A stretch of 6,718 nt of DNA from Patescibacteria group bacterium (GTDB lineage Bacteria > Patescibacteriota > Minisyncoccia > JAHISW01 > Tagabacteraceae): the NCBI GenBank assembly GCA_018817995.1, contig JAHISW010000052.1, positions 1-6,718 of the forward strand, read 5' to 3'. Made by a program: the position numbers and the translations under genes. The stretch's first letter is position 1. Every line of letters starts with the position of its first letter. Under the pieces are notes generated by a model, which ran no database searches, had not been told where the DNA came from, and saw only the letters and a list, made by a program, of their open reading frames with translations. Shown one piece after another: positions 1 to 5,132 of the stretch.

Positions 1-39
1 ATCCGTTTGACATCAGCGTTGGGTTTGTTTAGCATATAA
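1..39 (+). other. possible 3' tail of an upstream gene
   Basis: The first bases could be the end of a coding region that lies outside the window. Frame 1 reads 12 codons (IRLTSALGLFSI) to a TAA at 37-39. Frame 3 reads PFDISVGFV to a TAG at 30-32. I cannot tell which is used, or whether the upstream gene is protein-coding at all. The only support is the strong terminator that starts 10 nt later. Confidence 0.22.
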
Positions 40-48
40 GCATACGTC

Positions 49-86
49 ACATGCGCCTGCCTTCGGGGAGTGTGCATGTTTTTTTT
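49..86 (+). terminator. intrinsic terminator of the upstream transcript
   Basis: A hairpin with arms at 49-61 and 66-79 closes on a C(TTCG)G tetraloop. The outer stem ACATGCGC pairs with GTGCATGT (one G-U). A one-base bulge (T71) follows, then CTGCC pairs with GGGAG around one G-G mismatch. The run of eight T (79-86) overlaps and follows the outer stem, as expected of a Rho-independent terminator on the plus strand. It separates whatever lies upstream from the gene at 131. Confidence 0.82.
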
Positions 87-115
87 GTGAAAGATTTTAA
101 TTTTTCTTTAAATAA

Positions 116-124
116 TGTTAAAAT
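116..124 (+). promoter_or_regulatory. extended -10 promoter element for the NYN gene
   Basis: TGT followed by TAAAAT (119-124) matches the TGn extended -10 form. Six bases separate the hexamer from the ATG at 131, so transcription should start at about the A of the start codon. No good -35 is visible at the right distance; the region is T-rich. No Shine-Dalgarno motif can fit. Confidence 0.5.
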
Positions 125-130
125 ATAATT

Positions 131-700
131 ATGGATATCAACGAGAATTTTAGTTTTGAATTAAAAGGAAATACTTTGGTTTGTATAGACTGGGCGAATG
201 TTTATGGTTGGCAGAAAAAATTGAAATGGAGAATAGACGTTCATAAACTTATTTCGTACCTGGAAACTTATCCAGAAATTAAAAAAATTAATTTTTATTT
301 CGGAACGGATATAAATAAAGAATCAAAAGATTTTATAGATTCGGTCAAAAAATTGGAAAACGGCATTCTTCAAGTTGTTACCAAAGATGTAAAATATATT
401 CCCGTAGACATAATTGATTCTGATGCGAGCGACGAGAACGAATCAAAAAAGAAAAGAAGAAAATGTGATTTTGATATAGAAATAGCACTTGATACTTTTT
501 TAAATATAGAAAGCATAAAAAGTTTCATCTTGTTTAGCGGAGATGGAGATTATGAGCCACTTATAAAGTTTTGTATTGAAAGGGGGAAACAGGCGATCAT
601 AGTTGCCAATCCAGGAAGTTTGGGCAAGGAATATGGTCTTATTCCTAGAGGTTTATTTGTTTGCAATATTAAGAAAATTAAGGATTTAATTGAGAAATAA
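131..700 (+). CDS. NYN domain (LabA/DUF88-like) PIN-fold protein, putative RNase
   Basis: This 189-residue protein is a single NYN domain of the PIN-like nuclease superfamily; family members are metal-dependent RNases or RNA-binding proteins. The acidic positions are recognisable. CIDWANVYGW (18-27) carries D20 and N23, CDFDIEIALD (112-121) carries D113, D115 and D121, and the family hallmark SGDGD is at 136-140, followed by the hydrophobic strand QAIIVAN and S163. A charged loop with KSKKKRRK-like lysines and arginines (about 105-111) may contact nucleic acid. The length is normal for the single-domain type and the start follows an extended -10 directly, without a ribosome binding site. The gene stands alone between two hairpins (49-86 and 706-733), so it is probably its own transcription unit. 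The cellular substrate is unknown. Domain assignment is firm; RNase activity is inferred from the family. Confidence 0.88.
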   Translation: MDINENFSFELKGNTLVCIDWANVYGWQKKLKWRIDVHKLISYLETYPEIKKINFYFGTDINKESKDFIDSVKKLENGILQVVTKDVKYIPVDIIDSDASDENESKKKRRKCDFDIEIALDTFLNIESIKSFILFSGDGDYEPLIKFCIERGKQAIIVANPGSLGKEYGLIPRGLFVCNIKKIKDLIEK

Positions 701-705
701 ACATT

Positions 706-733
706 CCCCCCGAGTAAATAAATACTCGGGGGG
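706..733 (+). terminator. GC-rich hairpin closing the NYN gene
   Basis: A perfect 11-bp stem (706-716 with 723-733: six C, then GAGTA, against TACTC and six G) surrounds a six-base loop, aataaa. It begins 5 nt after the TAA of the NYN gene, a typical terminator position. No T-run follows on the plus strand (CGTGATATGG), so it may terminate inefficiently or mainly protect the mRNA 3' end. On the minus strand the flank is moderately T-rich. Confidence 0.6.
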
Positions 734-790
734 CGTGATATGGTTATATACTAGCAAGGCCACGAATTTTGTCAATAGGCTTATATTAAG

Positions 791-799
791 TTATCCACA
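791..799 (+). promoter_or_regulatory. consensus DnaA box
   Basis: TTATCCACA is the consensus high-affinity DnaA-binding 9-mer and lies in an intergenic AT-rich spacer. It is the only perfect copy I found on either strand, and there is no dnaA or dnaN gene and no box cluster, so an origin is not supported. It could titrate DnaA, regulate the downstream gene, or be chance. Confidence 0.35.
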
Positions 800-864
800 G
801 TCGGCTCCTCGCTTGATATTTGTTGAATTAAATCCATAATGTAGTTAGAACTTTAGAAATAGGA

Positions 865-870
865 TAAAAT
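865..870 (+). promoter_or_regulatory. possible -10 box upstream of the DUF218 gene
   Basis: TAAAAT at 865-870 matches the -10 consensus at five of six positions in an AT-rich stretch. No convincing -35 lies 16-18 nt upstream. Starting near 877 it would give a leader of about 120 nt to the ATG at 998, containing the hairpin at 938-960 and the AAGGAGG at 964-970. Confidence 0.3.
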
Positions 871-937
871 AAAGAAAAACATAGTGGATGGGGTGTTTCT
901 TTATGTAAAAAGAAATTTTAACGCAAGAAAACTTGTA

Positions 938-960
938 AATGGTGCAAAAAACGCACCGTT
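938..960 (+). promoter_or_regulatory. leader hairpin just before an AAGGAGG motif
   Basis: AATGGTGC (938-945) pairs with GCACCGTT (953-960), eight pairs with one G-U, around a seven-base A-rich loop. Three bases later comes AAGGAGG (964-970). If translation starts at 998 this is a structured 5' leader; if it starts at the GTG at 884 the hairpin is inside the coding region. No known riboswitch is recognised. Confidence 0.35.
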
Positions 961-997
961 CACAAGGAGGGCAAAAAGTAAGGAAATTGCTGGAACC

Positions 998-1585
998 ATG
1001 GTTTTTAAAAAGAAAATTTATGCGGTAATACTGATTTTAGCAATTTTTGGACTGGCTTTTTATGTAGGATTAGTCGCTAGAATTTATGGTTATGCAAATA
1101 TCAATGAAGCACGAAAAGCAGATGCTGTAGTCGTAATGGGCGCGAGTCAATGGAATGGTAAACCAAGCCCTGTTTTTCAAGCAAGATTAGATCATGCTTT
1201 TTCTTTATACCAAGCTGGATTTTCTTCCAAATTTATTTTAACAGGAGGGGTGGGCAACGGAGAAAGACTTGCTGAATCAGAGGTTGGTAAGGATTATTTA
1301 ATAGAAAAGAGTGTCCCCGGGCAGAAGATTTTTAGAGAAGAAGTGGGACAAACTTCTTTGCAGAGCTTAAAACAAGTGGCGCAGATTTTAGAACAACAAA
1401 AAATGGATTCGATAATTTTAGTAAGCGACGGTTTTCACATGATGCGTTTGGAAAAGATGGCCGAAGACTTAGGGATTGAGGCTTATATCTCCGCTACACA
1501 AGGTTACATGAGTAATTTGGCAGAATTTAAATATATTATGAGAGAATCTTTGGTTTATTTACTTTATTTGTTGTTTAAGGTTTGA
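998..1585 (+). CDS. DUF218 (SanA/YdcF-like) membrane-anchored protein
   Basis: With this start the product has 195 residues. A lysine-rich start (MVFKKK) leads into one membrane segment (about 7-28), then a DUF218 domain outside the membrane. Domain landmarks are the ADAVVVMGAS strand (about 41-50), the conserved arginine of the FQARLDHAF helix (63), TGG (82-84), SE (94-95), the acidic position in FREE (about 114), and VSDGFHMMR (about 142-150). DUF218 includes E. coli SanA and YdcF and the lipid-carrier phosphatase-like ElyC; members are linked to envelope integrity, and the chemistry of most is unproven. The same frame is open back to a GTG at 884, adding 38 residues. I prefer 998 because SanA-type proteins begin just before the membrane helix. 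An AAGGAGG at 964-970 is too far from 998 to serve it directly. The gene ends in TGA, unlike its neighbours, and probably shares a transcript with the next gene, 17 nt downstream. Confidence 0.82.
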   Translation: MVFKKKIYAVILILAIFGLAFYVGLVARIYGYANINEARKADAVVVMGASQWNGKPSPVFQARLDHAFSLYQAGFSSKFILTGGVGNGERLAESEVGKDYLIEKSVPGQKIFREEVGQTSLQSLKQVAQILEQQKMDSIILVSDGFHMMRLEKMAEDLGIEAYISATQGYMSNLAEFKYIMRESLVYLLYLLFKV

Positions 1586-1602
1586 TATGGTAATTTATAA
1601 GT

Positions 1603-1890
1603 ATGGCGAAAGCGAAAAAACAAAATCAAAAACCAACAAAGAAAAACAGCCCAAGTCGCGATGAATATACGGTTGCGCTTGAAGATTTGCGATCGCAGTT
1701 TGGGGTGTTTGGCGAAGGTTTGGGGTATGTGAGCGATAAAATGGATGAAGTAAATTCCCGCTTGGCTAATGTTGAAACAGAGCTTGAATTTGTAAAAAAT
1801 GAGTTAGGCATTATTCGGCACAACCAAGTTACTCGCGATGAATTTAGACTTCTTGAGACTCGAGTTGTTCGCCTGGAGCGCGCAAAATAA
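1603..1890 (+). CDS. small coiled-coil protein, function unknown
   Basis: This 95-residue soluble protein has a basic, disordered N-terminus (MAKAKKQNQKPTKKN, 1-15). A helical region about 20-90 shows heptad spacing, for example KMDEVNSRLANVETELEFVKNE around 46-67. It ends in RDEFRLLETRVVRLERAK, a tail I recognise from many short coiled-coil proteins of unknown role in Candidate Phyla Radiation genomes. It has no cysteines, signal peptide or catalytic motif. It begins 17 nt after the DUF218 stop and is likely cotranscribed with it; the start has no ribosome binding site. The tRNA-Trp gene follows 29 nt after its stop. A second frame is open on the opposite strand here but has no protein-like character. 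A scaffold or nucleic-acid-binding oligomer is possible, but that is a guess. Confidence 0.7.
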   Translation: MAKAKKQNQKPTKKNSPSRDEYTVALEDLRSQFGVFGEGLGYVSDKMDEVNSRLANVETELEFVKNELGIIRHNQVTRDEFRLLETRVVRLERAK

Positions 1891-1919
1891 AACTTGGCAT
1901 GGGGGTGTGGTGTCAGCAT

Positions 1920-1990
1920 GCGGGATTAGTTAAGTGGCATAACGGCGGTCTCCAAAACCGCGGTCGGGGGTTCGATTCCCTCATCCCGTG
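1920..1990 (+). tRNA. tRNA-Trp(CCA)
   Basis: The 71-nt cloverleaf folds fully. The acceptor stem GCGGGAT (1920-1926) pairs with ATCCCGT (1983-1989), with G1-U72 as a wobble. The D stem is GTTA/TAAC with a seven-base loop containing GG. The anticodon stem GCGGT/ACCGC (1945-1949, 1957-1961) encloses CTCCAAA. The variable loop is GGTC, and the T arm is GGGGG-TTCGATT-CCCTC. The anticodon CCA (1952-1954) reads UGG, and G73 at 1990 is the bacterial tryptophan discriminator. CCA is not encoded. A36-A37-A38 is the recognition motif of MiaA, so A37 is an expected ms2i6A site. The T-rich trailer (1991-2012) probably ends transcription. The gene may be read through from upstream, or from a weak TTGTTC/TAAAAC pair at 1865-1893. 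Confidence 0.95.
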
Positions 1991-2019
1991 CTTTGGTTTT
2001 TTTGTTTTTGTTCTAATTT

Positions 2020-2028
2020 TGATATAAT
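2020..2028 (+). promoter_or_regulatory. extended -10 promoter element for the coiled-coil membrane protein gene
   Basis: TGA followed by a perfect TATAAT (2023-2028). Eight bases lie between the hexamer and the ATG at 2037, so the transcript should start within about two bases of the start codon, with no room for a ribosome binding site. The -35 region is only T-rich. It lies just after the tRNA trailer. Confidence 0.6.
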
Positions 2029-2036
2029 ATAAATAT

Positions 2037-3074
2037 ATGGACAATAAAAAAATGGCTGTTTCCGTGGTGGTTGCCGTTCTTTTTGTCGGAGTTGCCACGG
2101 CCAGCGCTTATAAGTTAGTTAACAGGTATGCTTTTAGCAAGTTAGAAAAGTCGGCCGGTAAAGAATTAGCAAGTGGTAATTATTCAACTGCTCTTGTTTT
2201 ATATAATAAATTAAAAGAATCTTCTTCTGAAGATTCAGGTTTTGCGGAACAGGCTGACAGAACAAAGAAACTGCTAATAGCAGAAGAAAATTATTTGCAG
2301 GCGGTGAAAGCGGTGGAAGAAGAAAAGTGGCTTGACGCGGAAATTTTATTGGCAAACAGTGGTATTTTGGATAACCCCGAATTCAAGTTTTATCAGGAAG
2401 CGGTCGCTCTTTATGAACAGGCAAAAGGATTGGTGAGTTCATACGAAAAAGAAGTTTCAGATAAAATTAGCGGATTAAAACAGATTATTGAAACAGAGAC
2501 GGTAAAAAGACAACAAACCGAATCGCAATTAAACACAACAATTTCTCAAAAACAGCAAACAGAGAATACGCTTCAATCAACAACAAAACTACTTGAAGAA
2601 TCACAGAATAAAGTAAATGAAACTCAATCTCAATATGAGGAAGAACAAAGAAAAGCTCAAGAAGCGGAGAGACAGGCCGAAAAAGAGAGAATGGGGAAAT
2701 TTACTAATGAGGTGAATGTTTATGTAGGCATGCTAAAAAGGGGCAATGACCAATTAAATTTGGCAGTCGCTGAAATAAATAAATCTAGTGTGGATTTTGC
2801 CATCTTGTTTTATATTGGACAGGCAGAATTTTTATTTGATGAAGCGTATGATAAATCTATTGATTTGAAAAACAACAGAACACTATCCGGATTTGAGGGT
2901 GTTGTGGACAAAATCACACAATCTGCCGATTTATTCAACGAGTCGGCCCAAAAATTTAGAAAAGCAGTATTTTATATGGAAGAAAACAATGATGAATTTA
3001 ATACTTATTTTAATCAAGGAAACGATTTAAAAATGCAAGCGTATAGTTTGGCTAATGACGCCGGTAGTTTATAG
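2037..3074 (+). CDS. single-pass membrane protein with TPR-like and coiled-coil regions
   Basis: This 345-residue protein is unassigned by function. A short charged N-terminus (MDNKK) precedes a hydrophobic segment at about 6-25 that should act as an uncleaved signal anchor. This is followed by a helical hairpin region resembling TPR repeats (about 33-130), with phrases such as AGKELASGNYSTALVLYNKL and AVKAVEEEKWLDAEILLANS. Residues about 130-220 form a long coiled coil rich in Q, T, E and K, with a duplicated QQTE(S/N) unit at 159-163 and 173-177. A predicted all-helical C-terminal part (221-345) has no motif I know. The layout suggests a scaffold facing outward from the membrane that binds protein or cell-wall partners; this is inference. 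The mRNA is probably leaderless. Its TAG stop is 2 nt from the stop of the convergent miaB-miaA gene, and I see no clear terminator between them. Confidence 0.8.
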   Translation: MDNKKMAVSVVVAVLFVGVATASAYKLVNRYAFSKLEKSAGKELASGNYSTALVLYNKLKESSSEDSGFAEQADRTKKLLIAEENYLQAVKAVEEEKWLDAEILLANSGILDNPEFKFYQEAVALYEQAKGLVSSYEKEVSDKISGLKQIIETETVKRQQTESQLNTTISQKQQTENTLQSTTKLLEESQNKVNETQSQYEEEQRKAQEAERQAEKERMGKFTNEVNVYVGMLKRGNDQLNLAVAEINKSSVDFAILFYIGQAEFLFDEAYDKSIDLKNNRTLSGFEGVVDKITQSADLFNESAQKFRKAVFYMEENNDEFNTYFNQGNDLKMQAYSLANDAGSL

Positions 3075-3076
3075 TA

Positions 3077-4969
3077 TTATTCTTTTAAAAATTTTTTGAC
3101 GGTTTCGTGCGCTTTTTTGCCGTTTTTCACCCATTTTGTTTCGGGCGCATGTTTTTTGAACCATGTCATTTGCCTTTTTGAATACTGAACAATAGCTGTG
3201 TTTAATTGTTCTATCATCTCTTCTTTTGTGGTTAATCCTCGCAAATAACGGCTAACAAATCTATATTCAAGACCCAGACCATCAAGTCGTTTCCAACTAA
3301 CTCCTTTCTTGCCCCGCTCGGCGGGGTTGTGAAGTCTTTTAACCTCGACAATCATCCCTTGTTTTATTCTTCTCAAGAGCCTTTTGTGAATAAGTTCCTT
3401 CAAATTTTTATGCTTTTTCTTTATCCCCAAGTATAAGACGTCATACCTCTCAATATTTGGAGGTCGGACCTCTCCGTATTGAATTTCTATCGCTCGTATA
3501 AGTCGTCTTTTGTTTTTTGCGTCAATGTTTGACGCTCTTTCTTTGTTTAGTTTTTTAAGCATTTTGAATAATTCATCTATACTTTTCTTTTCCAGTTTTT
3601 TGCGTAAATTCCAATCGGGCTTAATTCCTGCTGTTCCCAATCCTTCCAAAAGCGCATGAATATAAAAACCGGTTCCCCCGCAAACAATAGGGACTTTCTT
3701 TTTTTCTAAAATTTCGTTAATCGCTTTTTCTCCCAATTTCTTAAAATCTCCCGCGCTGAATATTTTTTTAGGGCTGATAACATCAAGTAGGTGGTGTTTT
3801 ATCCCGCGCATTTCTTTTTTTGTAATTTTTCCGCTTCCGATATCCATTCCTTTGTAAACTTGGCGCGAATCTGCTGAAATAATTTCCATATTCCCGAATT
3901 TGAGGGCGATATCAACCGCCAAATCGCTTTTTCCGGAAGCAGTTGGTCCCAAGACAACAATGATTTTTTTCTTTGAATTTGCGATTTTGTTAATGATATC
4001 CCAGCGTTTCTTTTTTTCTTTCGGAGAAACACTATCTTTCATTTTTTCCGCCGAAACGGTTCCGGGACGCGGAGAATATCTGGCGACATAGGCTTTGTCG
4101 AATCTTATTTTTTCGAAAAGCTCAACGGTATTTTGGAATTGTTTTTTCGTTTCTCCTGGAAATCCGACGATGACATCCGTTGATATTTTGATATCGGGGA
4201 TCACTCTTCTTATTTTTTTAACCAGTTTTATATAGTGCTCTCGCGTATAATTTCTGTTCATTTTTTTGAGAATCTCATTGTCTCCCGACTGAACGGGCAG
4301 GTTTATGTATTTTGTGACTTTATTGCAGGAAGCAATCGCTTTTATAAGTTCATCAGAAAAATCTTTTGGGTGAGGTGAGGTAAAACGAAGACAACACTTT
4401 GCGTTACACTTATCTACGATCGTATTTAAGTGTAGCAACAGTTTGGGAAAATTTATTTTACCGGATTTATAAGAATTAACATTTTGTCCCAAGAGCCAAA
4501 TTTCTTTATATTTATTTTTCGCTAAGTTTCCCACTTCTTTTATAATATCTTTTGCCGGGCGCGATTTTTCTCGTCCTCTTGTGTAGGGTACGGCGCAATA
4601 TGTACAAAAATTATCGCATCCCGATGTTATTGGCACATAAGCAATAGAAGAATCTGAATACAAAGGTTTTAAATCAAAATATTCATCAGGGTGCCATATT
4701 TCACCAACCTTTTCTCCGAATTTTTTCTTGTCTTTTTCTAAGACACATCCGGAAAGGATAATTTTCTTTTTTAGTTTTTTGTATTTATTGATTTTTTCTC
4801 TGACTCTATCAATGGCGGATTGCCTGACAGAACAAGCGTTAATAACAATTAGTTTTGCGCCTTTTTCGTTAGATGCTTTTTTGTGTCCGTCCATTTCCAA
4901 ATGCCGGGCAATTCTTTCCGAATCCGCTTTATTCGCCTCGCATCCATATGTGATAATAAAATATTTCAT
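3077..4969 (-). CDS. miaB-miaA: MiaB-MiaA fusion: tRNA A37 dimethylallyltransferase and methylthiotransferase
   Basis: One uninterrupted 630-residue frame joins two consecutive tRNA-modification enzymes. Residues 1-332 are MiaB: YGCEANKADSE with C10, then C46 and C75 for the auxiliary iron-sulfur cluster, the radical-SAM CxxxCxxC at C118, C122 and C125, and the MiaB-specific phrases VPYTRGREKSRP, LLGQNVNSY and RFTSPHP. Residues 335-630 are a full-length MiaA: P-loop GPTASGKS (341-348), SADSRQVYKGMDIGSGK (365-381), GGTGFYIHALLEGL (431-444) and a C-terminal YSKRQMTWFKK. MiaA attaches a dimethylallyl group to A37 and MiaB then adds methylthio, giving ms2i6A37 in tRNAs reading UNN codons. The C-terminal TRAM domain of normal MiaB is missing; MiaA takes its place. 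Three palindromic DNA segments lie inside the gene (3312-3326, 3451-3481, 4399-4438). The start is the only ATG before the UPF0004 strand and sits about 14 nt from a predicted transcription start. Domain calls are firm; coupled catalysis is inferred. Confidence 0.93.
   Translation of the reverse strand: MKYFIITYGCEANKADSERIARHLEMDGHKKASNEKGAKLIVINACSVRQSAIDRVREKINKYKKLKKKIILSGCVLEKDKKKFGEKVGEIWHPDEYFDLKPLYSDSSIAYVPITSGCDNFCTYCAVPYTRGREKSRPAKDIIKEVGNLAKNKYKEIWLLGQNVNSYKSGKINFPKLLLHLNTIVDKCNAKCCLRFTSPHPKDFSDELIKAIASCNKVTKYINLPVQSGDNEILKKMNRNYTREHYIKLVKKIRRVIPDIKISTDVIVGFPGETKKQFQNTVELFEKIRFDKAYVARYSPRPGTVSAEKMKDSVSPKEKKKRWDIINKIANSKKKIIVVLGPTASGKSDLAVDIALKFGNMEIISADSRQVYKGMDIGSGKITKKEMRGIKHHLLDVISPKKIFSAGDFKKLGEKAINEILEKKKVPIVCGGTGFYIHALLEGLGTAGIKPDWNLRKKLEKKSIDELFKMLKKLNKERASNIDAKNKRRLIRAIEIQYGEVRPPNIERYDVLYLGIKKKHKNLKELIHKRLLRRIKQGMIVEVKRLHNPAERGKKGVSWKRLDGLGLEYRFVSRYLRGLTTKEEMIEQLNTAIVQYSKRQMTWFKKHAPETKWVKNGKKAHETVKKFLKE
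3312..3326. repeat. GC-rich palindrome inside the MiaA half
   Basis: CCCCGC and GCGGGG flank a three-base centre, TCG, a perfect 6-bp dyad of nearly pure G and C in an otherwise AT-rich gene. In the minus-strand frame it encodes NPAERG (about 548-553), a stretch of variable length in MiaA between the conserved VEVKRL helix and the GLGLEYR segment. It could be a captured palindromic element. Confidence 0.5.
3451..3481. repeat. 31-bp dyad inside the MiaA half
   Basis: The core GAGGTC-G-GACCTC (3460-3472) is a perfect palindrome about base 3466. CAATA (3451-3455) and TATTG (3477-3481) are outer arms with exactly the same centre, separated from the core by four unpaired or wobble positions. In the frame it encodes QYGEVRPPNIE (about 497-507), the variable linker between the RRLIRAIEI and YDVLYLGI motifs. 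Confidence 0.55.
4399..4438. repeat. nested palindrome inside the MiaB half
   Basis: The left arm TTGC-gt-TACACTTA (4399-4412) pairs with TAAGTGTAGCAA (4427-4438), 12 pairs with a two-base bulge. Between them lies a second perfect palindrome, TACGATCGTA (4415-4424). In the minus-strand frame it encodes residues about 178-191, just before the conserved RFTSPHP. This stretch is a few residues longer than I expect for MiaB. Confidence 0.55.
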
Positions 4970-4989
4970 AATCTACGGGTCACTATTGA

Positions 4990-5018
4990 AGTATATGAAT
5001 GCCCCGTATAATATACAA
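4990..5018 (-). promoter_or_regulatory. promoter of miaB-miaA
   Basis: Read on the minus strand, TTGTAT (5013-5018) and TATACT (4990-4995) form a -35/-10 pair with exactly 17 nt between them, matching consensus at four and five of six positions. Transcription should start near 4983, about 14 nt before the ATG, and the leader shows no Shine-Dalgarno. Two inverted repeats frame this promoter: TACGGG/CCCGTA (4974-4979, 5003-5008), centred on the -10 box, and GTATAT/ATATAC (4991-4996, 5011-5016). Confidence 0.6.
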
Positions 5019-5132
5019 GGGTAGGTCGGTAAGATACATTTATTTCGTATAAAAACCAGTTAAACGCAATAATAAAAAACCTCTTTTATTAATTAAATTT
5101 TTGGCGATTTATTTTTTGCACAATAAAAACAT

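Noticed and set aside
791..799. Replication origin
   Set aside because: A single DnaA box, without a cluster, an unwinding region or dnaA/dnaN neighbours, does not make an origin.
1583..1585. TGA as a possible sense codon (recoding in some Candidate Phyla Radiation lineages)
   Set aside because: The tRNA-Trp here has a CCA anticodon, no gene has an internal in-frame TGA, and the DUF218 protein has a normal length when TGA is read as stop.
1626..1919. Minus-strand open frame of 97 codons
   Set aside because: It lies opposite the coiled-coil gene and has low-complexity S/T/R composition with no domain; a shadow of the real frame.
1913..2098. Minus-strand open frame across the tRNA
   Set aside because: It runs through the complete tRNA-Trp cloverleaf and the promoter of the next gene, so it is not coding.
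3060..3125. Bidirectional terminator between the convergent genes
   Set aside because: Only AT-rich runs and a 4-bp ACGG/CCGT pairing are visible; no convincing stem.
4728..5024. Plus-strand open frame of 98 codons
   Set aside because: It overlaps the well-supported N-terminus of MiaB on the other strand and has no recognisable features. The same applies to the plus-strand frame at 3900-4091 and the minus-strand frame at 3799-4032.
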